This document shows, in pieces, positions 1 to 13,245 of a stretch of DNA of 64,000 nucleotides. The first letter of the stretch is position 1; each line of letters starts with the position of its first letter. Source of the stretch: Pempheris klunzingeri (taxonomy: Eukaryota; Chordata; Actinopteri; Acropomatiformes; Pempheridae). Made by a program: the position numbers and the translations under genes. The stretch lies in assembly GCF_042242105.1 (NCBI RefSeq), contig NC_092032.1, positions 893,501 through 957,500 of the forward strand, read 5' to 3'. The notes beneath the pieces were generated by a model, which had not been told where the DNA came from, searched no databases, and saw only the letters and a list, made by a program, of their open reading frames with translations.

Positions 1-108
1 TCATTGGTTGTCCTGTAATTTGATTGGTTGGATGCTGTCGGATCAAAACAACGTGGATCTAATTTGATTGGATGTCGGGCCGACAGCGCGCTTGCTCAGG
101 TACGCGCA

Positions 109-113
109 CGCAC

Positions 114-152
<39 letters not shown>

Positions 153-165
153 TATAGATATATAG
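109..165. repeat. CA microsatellite with adjoining TA/GA tract
   Basis: A (CA)n run is followed by a short alternating GATATA stretch. It is simple-sequence DNA and no gene is seen around it. Confidence 0.95.
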
Positions 166-194
166 TGGTCCATGTCAACATACTTTTTAATCTT

Positions 195-392
195 TGGGTT
201 TGGGGAAAGTAGCAAGTCTTTTCAAGTCAAAAGGGTCAAGTCCAAGTGAAGTCACGAGTTACTGATGTTAAAGTCCAAGTCGAGTTGCAAGTCTCTTTAC
301 ATTTTGTCAAGTCGAGTCTAAAGTCATCAAATTCATGACTCGAGTCTGACTCCAGTCCAAGTCATGTGACTCGAGTCCACACCTCTGGATAC
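195..392. repeat. Dispersed fish repeat rich in AAGTC/GACTCGAGTC motifs
   Basis: About 200 bp are built from variations of 'caagtccaagt', 'gagtc' and 'gactcgagtc', ending in 'ccacacctct'. From memory this pattern recurs in many teleost genomes as a high-copy noncoding repeat. Its class is not certain. No coding potential is visible. Confidence 0.6.
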
Positions 393-2030
393 TACCATAC
401 CATATTGTATAATATCTCATGTAAATCCATGGTTCTGTGTTTACAGTGCTAATCACAAGGTGTCAGTCAGATGAAGATATCAAAAGTCTTCGATTCTTTT
501 ATCAATTATGATGAAAATTCCATTAATACATGAATTTGATCAATATTTCATACAAGCTAATGCAGTTCTGAAGTGTCCCTCTCTGCCTCTCTGTCCCCCC
601 CTGCCACGTTCCCTCTTCTCATTCATTGTCACTCTGTCCACCACATGATCTCAGACTTCCCCAGCCTCCCTCATGTGCCGGCAGTAACAGTCAATGTAGT
701 CAGCTGAACATGTCATATATTATTGTCAGAATAAGTTAGGCTGCTAGAACCCTTTCTCCCAGAAATGACATGAATGTATATATTATTATCTGCAGAAGCA
801 GGGCAAGGTTTTAGATTAAGGTTGTTGTTGCTGTTAAAAATCCCTCTAACATGATACATAACTTATTATGTTAATTAGTATATTACATATATATGTGTTA
901 ATAACACCATAAACACATTTTTATAAGACTTTGATAAATACTTCAAATCAAATGTGTCTCTTATCAGAAGTTAGTTGGAAGCTGTGTAGATCTTGTATTT
1001 CCTAGCAGCCTGTATAACCATGTAGACACTCACTCAGTGACAGGGCTGGTGAGCCATCTCCTGACGCTGTCCTCCTCGCTCAAACTTCCTGTGGTTGACA
1101 TGATGCAAAACATTATAATGAGGCCTGTAACAAGAAACTGTTGATTGCAAACAACACAAAGTGACCGAATCAGGAAGCTTCCATCGACAGCCGACCACTG
1201 ACATCTCATCTGATGGGCTTCACTCTTCAGCCAGTGTCCACCACTGAATCCTGACATAGTGAAATCATTTGCTCCTCAGTTAGTTACTTGTATGTGACAG
1301 ATTTGTGATGGGTCGATGCCTCCTTTTAAAATGATGACGTTTTACAGGATAACCCCTCATTTATACAAATATACGTAGAGTGTCTATGTGAACAAAGAGG
1401 ACATCACAGTGACTATAGCTGCAGTCAGATGTGCACTGATGTGAGCTCTACACCTTAAAGAGTGTCAGTTCATTACAGGTAGCTTTAACATCAATGACAC
1501 CCCTGCTTTTCCCAACTCTCTTAGCCTGAATCGTCGTTGGGTAACTTATCACTGAGGTGATGTCACCGTGTCACCAGATCAGACTGAGTACAGTAAAATC
1601 ATAATGAATAGACGTGTGCTGTAAAAATACCGCCAAAAGTTGCAATAAAGCAGAATTCTTTTGAAATGCCTTAAAAGAAGCCAGTGTCATATCATCATGG
1701 CATCATGACATGACCGACACTAAGAAAAAGACATGTTACTGTCAGTGTTACGACTTTACTTGTGACACAGAAGTGAATGGGATTAACACCACCAGTGACA
1801 GGCTGTGGTGTACATTTACTGCTGAGTACATTTCCATCACTTTCATACCATGAGCCTGGTGGTCCGGAGCTGCGGTGGACTCAGGTAGGTCCATGTGGCT
1901 CCAGTGGACCCTGGATGCCACAAGATTGGCCCTCTTGGCCCCCACCCTTTCAGACGTCATAGGAACTATGGAGATGATCAACAGCTCATCAAATGATAAG
2001 CAAAAGATGCACAAAAAACCCCAACAGAAA
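393..2030. other. Intergenic stretch, no gene recognised
   Basis: This stretch is AT-rich and unremarkable. Open frames are short, lack splice-supported continuation and match no family I recognise. The frame at 1030-1257 on the minus strand looks random. Confidence 0.6.
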
Positions 2031-2167
2031 GCCCCCCCCCCCTGAGCCTGAGTTTGGTCTACACCTGCTCTTTATGGAAAGCGTCTTGAGATAACGCTGT
2101 TATGAATTGGTGCTATATAAATAAAGACTGATTGATTGATTTGATTGCTTGATTGATTGATTGAATA
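2031..2167 (+). mobile_element. L2/Maui-like LINE 3' end with TGAT-repeat tail
   Basis: The sequence runs through 'cttgagataacgctgttatg' and 'gctatataaataaagactga' into a (TGAT)n tail. The same 3' end appears reversed near 4.75 kb and 26.93 kb. It is a 5'-truncated non-LTR retrotransposon copy lying in + orientation. No reverse transcriptase remains. Confidence 0.75.
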
Positions 2168-3395
2168 AACATCAGACACCTTAGCACACAGCTCTTACCT
2201 GTGGAGGTGGACTTCCTGGCCTTACATTATGTGATCGCTGGTCCCAGCTGAATTCCTCCAGAGCAGGAGTTCACAAGCAGAGCAGTGCAGACAGCAGGTC
2301 TCATTCAGCTGCCGTCCCGCTCTGTAAACATGTCAGAGAGAAGGAGGGACATGCAAATGACCTGGAGAGACTTCTGAGCCATACAAGGGAACATCGCTTC
2401 CTGCTCTTCTTATCAGTGTCTGCCTGCCTCAGGGGAATATTTATACCTGTTTTTCAGGAAGTGTCTTCATGTTCCTGGAGCACGCATGGATGATGATAAT
2501 GATGATAATCGATACTACTGATAAGCTAGAGAGAATGAACACAGTTATTCTAATAGTCATTCCCCATGATTTGATGATGAATGTTTTAAATAGAGGGTAA
2601 AATAGGTATAATTATATTTCCAGGAGATCGTGAGTTGCTCCTGTCAGCATCCTGTCCAGAACACTGTGGCTTTTCCTGCTGCAATAACACTATTTCTTTG
2701 CAACATTCTGTGGTTTTCTGATGCTGAACCACAGTGTCTCACATGCAAGCTTACTGTCACTGGCATTTTTGACATGTCCCTGCGATAGAAGCAGTGCTTT
2801 AAGTCTATTGAGAGGTACTGAGTATCAGTCTAATGATTGGCAAGGGTGGGGCACACTCTCAGGGTCAGATAACACCAGACACATGTTGATAAATAACCCC
2901 AAAAAGGGCAAATCGTTAAATTCAGTAAAACTTCAAAGTGTGGAGCAGGAACGTTGTCTTCAGAGTGACTCCACTGTCAGCGACACTTATTACTGATGAC
3001 AGTATTACTGTTGAAGCAGCAGGAGGAGCTGATAGGCTGCTGCCATTTAAGATGCTAATTGTTCCTCTGTCAATGGTTTTATGATCTTCCAAAGAAGAAG
3101 AAGCAGAAGAATGCAGAGGATGAAATAACCACTGTGTGTCTGTCCTTCTTCTTTCTACCACTAGGAGACGCTGAAGTCTTTCAAATTGTACACACGGTAG
3201 CTTTAAGTAACCGATGAGGATCATTTTCTGCTCTCCTGCTGCCTTACTTAAAGAAAATATGGGTCAAAATTATTAATTGCTGTACAGTTCAGCCTAGAGA
3301 ACTGAAGAGATCAAACCTGAGCAGAGTTAATAACTAAAACACAGACTGTTGATAAATTAGCTCACATTAGCATTAAGTCAAACTCATGGTTTGTC
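2168..3395. other. Intergenic stretch, no gene recognised
   Basis: No splice-consistent exon or recognisable protein segment was seen on either strand. Short frames at 2721-2996 and 2922-3224 overlap on opposite strands and look like chance. Confidence 0.55.
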
Positions 3396-3590
3396 TTGAG
3401 GACAGCAGCAGCTCACCCTGAGCAGAGCCCTACGCCACAAAGACACAAATACATCAAATCTGCATTCACACATCAAATATCAGCCATTGTCTTTACTGCC
3501 TTCAAACACTGGAACAGTCTGGATTTCAGACTGAAGTCAACTAAACACCCTTCAGCTAATTACTACTTGGCAGTGGGGGTGGAGTACTGA
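3396..3590 (+). mobile_element. Possible LINE reverse-transcriptase C-terminal fragment
   Basis: A 64-residue frame ends in a pattern (F..AFKHWNSLD) resembling the 'WNSLP' stretch that closes CR1/L2-type LINE proteins. It is followed by 'agtaaaagta'-type dispersed repeat sequence. The fragment is short and diverged, so the family is uncertain. Confidence 0.35.
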
Positions 3591-4747
3591 AAATCTCTGC
3601 TCAAGTAAAAGTACAATTACTCTTATGTCCATGTTTCATACAGTTGGTGTTCATAACCCTGGACACCAGGCCAGAAGTCAGAGGAAAGAAACTATTTAAG
3701 GCCACAGTCTGCTTACAGGGTAGAAGCAGAAAAATAAAGGAAATCAAATTAACCAAATCTGATCAGCCAGACTCAACGTCTGTCTCTGATGTGGGATTTG
3801 AAAGATTGAACAGGACAGATGGAACACGAGGCGGCCTCTCCCTCATGGCATCCCAGAGTCATCCCATCATTTAGAGCAGACTAAAAGGTGAAGGCAAGTG
3901 GCAAATACAGCGAAGTAAAAAATATGTTAATGGCTCAAAAACACACTCAAGTAAAGAGTAAATGTTCAGTTTAAAGGGAGGAACATACGTTTAAAGAGAG
4001 TAACATTAAAAGTACTTGCTGCTTCAAAAAAACACCTTTTTTACTTGTGTGCATTACTGGTTACTACGCAGTCCATATTAATACAACCAGACTAAGTGTG
4101 CTTTCCTTCCACTCAGTTACCGCACACAACATCATGAATACACAGGAAAAGTCTCAGTAAAATACATTCAACCCCAAAAGAATTATATGGTCCGACTCTG
4201 TGTGATGTGTTTCACACTGATCTATGCAATGTATTGGAGAAGGTACAAGTCATTAAGAGGACCTTCATTACATGAAGTGTCTCTCCATGTGCGCCAGGTA
4301 AGATGGCGTCTGGCTGGTTGGTTGGAAATAGTACTTGGTGTGAGTTGTACTGTAATTCCAGAGGCATGTGGCTGATGGCTGAATTACAAATTTGCCTGAA
4401 GGGGCATTATAATCTGTGTTGTATACAACACCCTCTGTCCTAGAGCCATTATTCAGATAAGGAAGAATCCCCAAAGAAACACCTTTAAATGGGAAAAAAG
4501 AATAAACTAAGAAAACTCAACAGAGGAATGCTTTCTCTTACTTAATTGTCAGACATGTGTCACACACTGTGTGTACAGAATAGACCTGTAGATATATGTA
4601 AAATGTAATATATGTATATGTAATATACAGTATATCCAGGAAAACAACATCCATGTGCTGCCAAACAGAGACAAACACATTATGCACACAAAGGAGAGAG
4701 ACATAGACACAGAGCAAGTGAAGGGAAGATTAAATCAGACAGCATCA

Positions 4748-4815
4748 AAGGCTTTATTAATATAGCACCAACTCAGCAACTCAACAGCATAACAGCGTTA
4801 TCTCATTTTACACTT
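4748..4815 (-). mobile_element. L2/Maui-like LINE 3' end, reverse orientation
   Basis: The stretch 'tttattaatatagcaccaac' through 'cataacagcgttatctcat' is the reverse complement of the L2 3' end at 2.05 kb. It is a small truncated copy. Confidence 0.6.
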
Positions 4816-5239
4816 TGTTTTTAAAAATGCATTAAGAAGAAAGCAGAACTTAATGGTGGAAAGTGAAGTGAAAGTACTGTTTTAAAAAATGTATTGAGGA
4901 GAAGTTGGAACCTAATGGTGCCAACAGGAGGTGCTATAGGATAAATAGAAAAATAAGAACTTCCCAGTGGAAATTCCCCAAGTAAGACTAAGTAGTCAGG
5001 TCAGTAGTCAGAGGGACAAACTCCTCCTAGTAAAACGTGCTATATTTTACTTGGCTGGGGACAGATGCAAGGGGGCAGGTTATAAAAGACGTGCATTGCT
5101 ATGTCAGAACTGTTCAAGTTTTTGTCTTGTTCAGATCTCAGGCTTTACTGTCGACAATAAATCTCTACTGAGCTGAACTCTGAAGTCTTTGAAAAACTTA
5201 AAACCTGGACGGACAAGATTGATACTTAGTCTCTGGCCC

Positions 5240-5410
5240 AAGTTGGGGGTCTCCCTCCACACATCAAAACCTCAAACAGAACCAGGCTCAGAGGAGGGGG
5301 GCTTTCTGTCAGGGTCCATGTTGGGTGGAGGTTGGACAGAGAGACAGGGGGTATAGTTACAACAGTAACTATATTCCTGATAATAGGAATATGACTAATA
5401 ATGAGCATTA
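5240..5410 (-). mobile_element. L2/Maui-like LINE 3' untranslated fragment, reverse orientation
   Basis: It contains 'gttgggtggaggttggacag' and a following 'gacaataggaatgtgacta'-like segment, both shared with the reverse-oriented copy at 27.1-27.25 kb. It may belong with the piece at 4.75 kb as one interrupted insertion. Confidence 0.6.
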
Positions 5411-5419
5411 AGGTGACAG

Positions 5420-8400
5420 GGAACAGAAGGGACGCTCAGAGTCTGTTGATGGAGATGGTTTAATTAAAGGTTTCAGATGACCATATAATGATAACTCTAG
5501 ATATACAGCAAAATTCTCGGGGGCAATGGAGATGGGGACAAGCAGCAGACCCAGGTGGGGTGGGCCAGCTCGAGCTGAGGCGGTGGAGACCTTCAGACCT
5601 TTTAGCCAAAGACGGTTGTTTCTTCAGTGGAGGTGTGTTATGTCTGGACTGTGGTGACTCTCTCTCCTTTTATTTAAAAGACCTTTGTTTTGTTTAGTTT
5701 TTATGTAGAAGCTTTTAAAGCCTTTTTCATTTGTTTTTAAATGATGCCTCTGTTTTATGTCTTGGGGTTTTATTTTGTATTTTATAGCTATTTATTTTTA
5801 AAACTTCATACATCCTGTCCTTGGGGTCATTCCCACTGCTCTGAAGAATCTGAGTGCTCGGCTCCAACCTAGGTGGCTCTGTCACAACAGTGTGCTTACT
5901 CGACCCCTTGACATATGCAACAGTTCTATCAGTCTCACTATTCTCTGAGGGAGGTGTCCACATAACATATTACCCACGTTACCTTTGACCTGAATTCGGC
6001 TGAGCTTTACATGTTCCACCTCAGGCCAAAGACCAAGTCTCCAAAGATTGGTTTAGGCCAAAAGACAGCTTGCTATAGGTGAGGGAAATATGGTGCTCCA
6101 CTAAGCTTTTTAATGTTTTTCTACATCAACCATTTCTCCCCTAAATGCCTTGTGTCTGGCCTGAAGGACTAAGAATGTGTTGAAGTATTTCCTTCCTCCT
6201 TGGCAAAGAAGAATTCAAGACCAACAACTATGTTCGTTGGTGCATTATTGCATTACCAACTGTGAATCAGTGGGAAAAACCATTGGCGGGACTTTATCAC
6301 ATCACCTCGTTGCTTCCTGCTTAGCATACTCATCAGAGCAAGACCAGATCAAGATCAACCAGTGATTCCAGTCCTTGCAATAACATTGCATGGCCTCAAG
6401 ACTGCCTTCATGTTGCCTGCACGGTGGATGGTTGCCCCTGTGGTGTCCATTTCCAGTAAATAGGACGAACCTTAGACAGGACTTGACAGCAGGAGATACT
6501 TTTAGTCTGCTCAGCTCGTAGAACTCCCCGTTACTTTTAGAGGAGCTCAGTTCATCGTCAAAAGAAAGCCTGGAACAGTTTTTTGTTTTTATTGCACTCT
6601 GTGAACAGAGTCAGTGCCATCTTTTCGAAAAGAAAGTGAAAGGATAATACATAACGGTGTTGCTCCACTTCGCCTGCATGCTGGTGCTCACACACTGCCA
6701 GCTGATGCTGTAACTTCACAAGGACTGAAAGTCTTTGAATGAACTGAGGCCCTGACCTGAGTCCTTCACACATTGTTCTAGACCAGGGCCAAGTCTTTTC
6801 AGCGGAGGCTGTCATGTGCACAGGTTGTATGTGGGTGGCATGCACAGGCACCCAAGGGAGTCGGGAGGAGGGGTGGGTAGGGTGCAGGGCCGAATCCATG
6901 ACTAATCAGCACCCTGAGCAGGCTGCCAGATGGGCCTTTTGGATCAGGAAGGCAGTTAGTGGACAGCCAATCAGAGTAAAGAACAACAAGTGTGGACATC
7001 ATGTCACTGTTACATAACTGTTTGGTTGTTTGACTGAAAAAAATACAGTGTTATTTGCTAAGCAGCTAAGATATTCATTAACATAACAAGAAAGACCTGT
7101 TCAGAAAGCTCTCAATTTCATGGCATTCAAGATGCTTTGTAAATTTCAGATGTGTGTGAACAGCATCCTCTTCACTGCAGAGTAAACCCTAGTCAGGGCT
7201 GGACACAAACCAGGTCCATCTACTCAAGCACTTACTTTACAGACATTTTTCAAGGTTCTGTATTTTACATGAATACTCATTCTTTGGGAAACGTATGACT
7301 TTGACTCCACTACATTTCTCTGAAGGTTCCCCGTTATTCTGGAGCAGGGCTTTCAAGTCAATGGATGAATTTTCTTTTCTTCTCTAAAACGCTGTGTTCA
7401 CCAGAGGAGAAAAACTGCTCACTGTAAGGTCCTCCTCCAATGCTGTCAGCCCTGAGCATGTGCAACTCTCAACAGAGATGAGAAGGAAGCGCGATGGCTC
7501 ACTGTTAGCTGTTAGCCTCTATCACCAGCTGAAATGGCACAGTGTGCACTCAGTGACAGCTCAGCATACGACTGAACAAACATCCAGGTGAACAGTGGCA
7601 GCACATAGAAATCAAATTTAAATGATAAAAATACATATGACAAAGACAAGATGGACATTAAATGACAAGACAAACAAATGAAAATGAGAATGGCTGGCCT
7701 TTTGTGTTTCTGTTGGGATTTCTATGGGCTTTGTAGTGAATTCTACAAGCTTTTTATTCTATGAGTCAGTGCATTCAGCAGGTTGTTTCAGCCTGTAGCC
7801 TTTGTGAATGCATTATGGCAACAGATAGAAAAGCTTTGACATTAACAATTAAATAAGTATAATAATTACGCTTTCTTAAAAGCAAAAAAGTTCTCCAATA
7901 AGTACTCCAGTACTCTACCTCAGTTACAAATCTGACTGAACAGCTCCGGCTTGTATCGGAGTAACGTCTGACCATGAGTGTCTGTATTTTGAGCTGTGTG
8001 CTGAGCCCACCTGTGACCATGCTGGGTGGGTGCAGACCTGTGGACTGACTCCAAGTATCAGGGATCAGGGTCATCTCGAGGTTTGTCACTTTAGAACACA
8101 AGGCTGCACAGCAAAATGCAAGCTGTGGTCCCCTCACGCTACAGATTGCACTCATTTCATTTGAGAGATTGCTGCCATGCTACCATGGCAATGTCACAGC
8201 AAAAAAAAGGGGGGGGGCTGTACTTGTTAATTGTAGACAGTAGGTGGCAGCACAGGGTTGAATCCTGGTGACGGGATCTTACTGTGTTTCTGTTTCTGCA
8301 TGTATGACTTTCTTTTTGGTTGAATTTACACTTAAAGATCTCCTCAGCGAATGAAGTAAAATGTGCAATGGTAAGTTAGTTGTAAGTTGCGACCCTGATC

Positions 8401-8730
8401 TAGAAAAAGTTTCATTTCCTTTGCCTTTCTTCCGATTATCAGCGAATGGACATGTAGCAGGAGCACGGGCCCCCTTGCAACACCAACAGAACAGGCCTGG
8501 AGGTTTGGGGGGAGCTGGTGTATCCACAGTATTTAAACTGTACTTGAGTTTGTACCCTTTCTGCTAATTTGTCTTCATAATCGTCAGAGAATAATGCAAT
8601 AATACATTTTGTTTCAAAATTGGCCCAGGTTGTGGTTTCCCAGCTAATGACATCCCAAAACATTCCTGAGAGTAGCAATTAGCTCCTTATCTGATAGTGT
8701 GTTAAGAGCAAGGAAGTCATGACATTTTTC
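5420..8730. other. Intergenic stretch with decayed repeat traces
   Basis: No gene was recognised. Around 7195-7330 there is a remnant of a fish dispersed repeat ('ttttacatgaatactcattc', 'gactccactacatttctctg'). Open frames in this region overlap in several frames and show no family features. Confidence 0.5.
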
Positions 8731-8734
8731 TGAA

Positions 8735-8862
8735 GCTGCTTCAGGAGCTAGTTGGGGTTCAGTGTCTTGCCCAAGGACACTTCGACATGTTGACCCATAG
8801 GAGCTGGGGATCGAACCCCCGACCTTCTGATTGAGGGACGACCCACTCTACCTGAAGTGCCT
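8735..8862 (-). repeat. tRNA-derived SINE-like fragment
   Basis: The text 'cttgcccaaggacacttcg' followed by 'gggatcgaacccccgacc' reads, on the minus strand, as a RNA polymerase III box-B-like element (GGTTCGATCCC). The surrounding phrase is a common fish SINE-type repeat. No full A box/B box pair or acceptor stem could be built, so it is not a functional tRNA gene. Confidence 0.55.
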
Positions 8863-9476
8863 TCATTACCAATTAGCCTCATTGAACATTATGGAAACAA
8901 ACACAGTCCACTTTTGCGTCACAAATCTTTTATTGTTACTATGATACTTTTATATGGTTTACATACCGAATTTAATCAGATCATCTAGATTCAGTGTTAT
9001 TACTAATTCAGCTGTACTAGAGATTTGATATATTCATTAGATACATGCCATCCCTAATCCTAATTTACTAGAATATAAATATATCTTAAATATCTGACAT
9101 AAACCAACAAATTTAGTTTTACTTAACATAGATCATCTAGATGCAGTATTGTTGGTTTACTAGATAAGTGATATATTCAGTATACATCTTTTTATGATGC
9201 TGTTTTCAACCCTAACCTGAGAACTACAACTGTGATGCTAGTTTTAAAGAGCACTTTGAAGGTCCACTTTATAAAATGAAATAAATAAAGTAGCCCTATA
9301 TTAAGATCAATTGAACATTTCAAATGTATTTGCAGAGTGGAATAGTGGGCTAATAGTTAAGTAATGAATAACCTATACTATAGGATACATCAAATATGGA
9401 TGGTACTATGGATAAACACATGAGGTGTAGGTCTGATAACCCCATCTTCATATGGCCATTGTACAAAATCTGATGC

Positions 9477-9497
9477 ACACACACACACACACACAAA
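9477..9497. repeat. Short CA microsatellite
   Basis: A perfect (CA)n run. Confidence 0.9.
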
Positions 9498-9677
9498 ACC
9501 TTTGACATGACACAATTTCCCTAGAGAGCCACAATAGTGTAAGGAGCTAGCACTGCTCTTGTCTTAAAATGCTAGCTGCTAGCTCACTAAAGTACTGTTC
9601 TTCCTGTAAATGGTGCAGAGCAGGATTGTCGGGTAGGAGCAGGTATTCCTGAGAGCGAGACCATGGCCTCTACAAAC

Positions 9678-9963
9678 TGCGTGTGTGTGTGCGCGCGCGC
9701 GCGTGTGTACATGCGTATGAATGACTGTGTGTGTGTACATGCGTATGAATGACTGTGTGTATGTGTGTGTACATGCGTATGAATGAGTGTGTGTGTGTGT
9801 GTGTGAGAGAATGAGTGTGTGAATGTATGTGCGTGCGTGGGAATGACTGTGTGTGTGTGTGTGTGTACATGCGTATGAATGACTGTGTGTGTGTGTGTGT
9901 GTGAGAGAGAATGAGTGTGCGTGTGTGAGAATGAGTGTGTGTGAATGTATGTGCGTGGGAATG

Positions 9964-10002
<39 letters not shown>
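9678..10002. repeat. Complex TG minisatellite array
   Basis: About 320 bp of TG runs are punctuated by a recurring 'acatgcgtatgaatgactg' unit and 'gagagaatgagtg' variants. It creates His/Thr-rich open frames in all three minus-strand frames, which is the signature of a repeat and not of a protein. Confidence 0.95.
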
Positions 10003-10260
10003 ATACAGACTGACTGCAGTCAGCAGCCATTACAGTAAAGACAGTGCCACGCCAAGATCTGCTTTACCCACAAGCTCCTCAATGTGACACACATCATTAA
10101 GCAGCTCTATTAGAAAACAAGACATGTAGTAAGAGCAAAGCCCCCCACCCCATGGGGATGGGTCTGGATCTTTATGTTTGTCACAATAACACGTAGAACA
10201 TTTCTTTGTACTGTACTCAAAATAGAAGTTTACAAAGTGCTCCATGCTCCAGCAAAGCAT

Positions 10261-10261
10261 G

Positions 10262-10298
<37 letters not shown>

Positions 10299-10300
10299 GA
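10261..10300. repeat. TG/TA microsatellite
   Basis: A (TG)n run passes into (TA)n. It generates an artefactual His/Thr frame on the minus strand. Confidence 0.95.
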
Positions 10301-11965
10301 GGTGATTGCATTACTCAGACTGTTTTGAACATGGTGGGGGTTGGTGCTGGTTGAGCAGGTCTTACATTTGAATCTAAAGAGCAGGAATCCAGCCAAAGCC
10401 ATATTTCCCATTGTGCTGTTGAATGATGGCTGTGTTACGGGCTAGCGGTAATGGACAGTTGGTCAGTGCAGGGGGGGCTGTGACCTGGTAGGAGACCACA
10501 CACACATTTTGTAGGACTGCCCAAAATAATCAGAATATTGGCAAAATGTATAAGAAGAAATTAAACAGAGATAAACTTCCATTAGAACATAATTATGACA
10601 TTACTGTTTAGAGTCCTTCTCCTAAGGAGGTGATCAGTCTCCTGTCTGAGGCTGCAACTCCAGAAATGTCCTATTTTTTCAACAGTTGTGATTTAAGAGA
10701 CAATTCATGTGGATTTTTCTCCTCAGTTGACCATAAACACTACATTCATTTGTATATATACATATGCATATATAATGTACACATATCTGCCCTTTGTTCA
10801 ATCATGGACGAATGATTCATTCTCATTCATAGGAACTCTATGGACGTTCAGAGGATGAAAAGAAACTAACCCTAGTGGTCAAATATACATTTGCCAGTGG
10901 TGGATCTACTTTACAAGAGAGGATTAGATTACACTCATCTTTGTGGTCGTCACACAGAGTAGCTCATGTCCTGAGACAGCAGAATGCTGTTCATCATCTA
11001 CCCAGAGGTGAAAAGTAAAAAAGATAGTAACGTGCAGCAGATCTGTCCAGTATGAGGAGGAGCAACAATGCAGGTGCAGTGCTACTAAGGACATGTTCTA
11101 TCCAGAATCAATAACTGGAGCGATGGTGTGAATCAGGTGAATACACTATGGATAAGAAGTGTTCAGCACAGACTGTGACATACATGTGAACACACTGTAG
11201 GTGAGATATGTACATTATGGACAGTAGTAGAACATGTGTGGGTGTGTGTGGGTGTCGTGGCAGTGATGAGTGAGTGTGAGGCAGCAGCCACTGAGGCTTG
11301 TGCAAATGTTCAGTCACCACCAAACCTCAGGTGGAGCACTTGCTCTGCTTGTTTTTATGATGTAGTGGTGTGAAGAGCACAGGGATGTACAGGACGAGGA
11401 ATGAAGACAGAGTGAATGCTGAATAGATAACGACATGAGTGGCTCTATATACAGTGGGTGGGGCACTGGATACAGTCAATGTACGATATCATGTCCCTGC
11501 TGTTGCACTGCTTGTTTTCTTCTTTGGGGCTGTAAAGGGGGGGTGGCAGTCAGGGCAGTTTAGAGGTTGATGCTTAAAATCATCTCACTGAATTCTCATA
11601 TTCTCATGAATTCAGAGGCTTTGGTGGGTCTGCACTGACAAACTGACGGCTCTCAGCAGCCATCCATCTACCATCGTCCTGTGGGTTTCTGAACCCCCCC
11701 CCCTGCTGCCGCTGGCCCATGTGTGATCCCAGCCTCATGGTGTGAGAACAGCCACCTATCACTTTGGCTTTGAGAGCGGTGAATGTGATAATGAAGTCTA
11801 AAAGCAGGCTGAGAGCTGATCTCTCCCCCGCTGCCTTTTCCTCTCATAGCGGTGTCAGCGGATCAGGGGGCTGTTTTCAGGGGGCTATTTTGGGGGTAAG
11901 CATTCATATCTATGTGCATGTTAAATTTCTAATGTCAGACTGGGATGGTGCCTCCTCTTTGTCTT
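10301..11965. other. Intergenic stretch, no gene recognised
   Basis: Nothing beyond short random frames and poly-C/poly-G runs was seen (for example near 11,540 and 11,695). Confidence 0.5.
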
Positions 11966-11969
11966 CTAT

Positions 11970-12095
11970 CTGCTGCACAGTGATTTATTGGCCTCAAAAG
12001 CCCAGACTACTAATTAACAGAGTAATTCATTAATATGAATTTCCATATTTGCATTTGCAATTAGTGCAGCGAAGTGATTAGTTTGAGATGGGGAG
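11970..12095. promoter_or_regulatory. Candidate conserved noncoding element, homeodomain-motif cluster
   Basis: This is an AT-rich, non-repetitive block with TAATTA at 12011-12016, further TAAT cores, 'ccatatttgcat' and 'gcaattag' within about 60 bp. It lies 6 kb upstream of the neurod6 coding exon. Developmental enhancers in vertebrates often look like this. Function is inferred from motif density only. Confidence 0.3.
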
Positions 12096-12258
12096 TTTGA
12101 CTCAGATGTTGGTGTGTGTAGTGGACCAGAAAGGCCCAGGCCAGTTGAGGCTTCCAGAGGGGGGGTGCACTGCAGCAGCTAAGTGTGTATGGATGTGATC
12201 CTGGAGATGAACATCCAGGGGCAAAGCCTGTGGAGTTCAACGATGCTTCTGGTGGGTG

Positions 12259-12286
12259 GGTGTGTGTGTGTGTGTGTGTGTGTGTG
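12259..12286. repeat. TG microsatellite
   Basis: A perfect (TG)n run. Confidence 0.95.
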
Positions 12287-12654
12287 GTCAGTGGGTTTTC
12301 ATTTAGGTGACACAGATCAGGAGGTGTTTTTAGGAAAACACAATAAATGCTTTCATAATTGCCTCAAGTCTCAGATAAATGGTCTCATCTCAAACAAATA
12401 AAACCAGTCAGTAAACTTTTGGAGGAGACTGGGTGTCAAGCTGCCTGTACATGGAGAAAAGCATTAACATTAATGTTAAGGTCCTAAATGAATGGTGAAC
12501 TAAACATGCTGAATATGGCCTGTTTCACACAGAGCACAGATTTGGTGTATAATACATGGATGGAATGTTTGAGTGACAGTTCAAGTATTAACCAACGTTA
12601 TGAAACAGCACTTTGCCTGAAGGAGTTGTTGTGATATTATATCAGTAGTGAGCA

Positions 12655-13245
12655 CTATAAACCTGTAACGGGGTGTTTGCAGGACCCAATAGCAGCACAG
12701 TTAATGGAAAAGCAGATGACTATCTGCTGGCTGGGTAGATGGGAGGCAACTGGACCAGAGAGGGACAGGCTAGGCTCGTAGTTAAATCCAGAACCAGGGT
12801 GAGCAACAGGCAGGCAGACAGCGAAGCAAACTAACCCAAATGGAGTAAACAGGCGGAGAATCGTTGACAGGCGGGAGGTCAGGTAGTCAGCAGGCAGACA
12901 GAAGCCAGGAAGGACACAGGCGTAGCTCGTGGTCAGGAACAGAAGGCTGAGGTAGTTACCAGGGCAGAGATGAGGAGCGATAGTCAGGGGCAAACAGGGT
13001 CACAACCAGGAAATCAGTCCAAACAGGAGTGCTGAAAGGTCAGGCGTGGAGCTAAGACAATCTGGCACTGAGGGAGTCTACTGCTGAACCTTAAATAGGC
13101 AGGTGAGTGCAATTGCGTGCAGCTGGGGAACTAGGTGAGGGTGATTGCCACTGATTGGAAGGCGTGGCCAGGTAAGTAGGTCAGAGAGTGGAAAATTACC
13201 AGCAGCAGCAGACCAGCACAGCAGATTGTGACATAAGCCAGTTTA
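12655..13245. repeat. Dispersed-repeat-like element of unknown class
   Basis: A compositionally distinct, AG-rich 590-bp block opens with 'taacggggtgtttgcaggac' and ends near 'gcagattgtgacataa'. It is full of internal 'ggcaggcagac', 'caggaa' and 'ggtcagg' echoes. From memory, similar text recurs in teleost genomes as a noncoding interspersed repeat. No terminal repeats could be defined. Confidence 0.4.

Noticed and set aside
8800..8830. tRNA gene suggested by the box-B-like sequence
   Set aside because: No cloverleaf or A box could be found. It is a SINE-type fragment.
9579..10030. Long His/Thr-rich open frames on the minus strand
   Set aside because: They come from a TG minisatellite read in three frames and have no non-repeat content.
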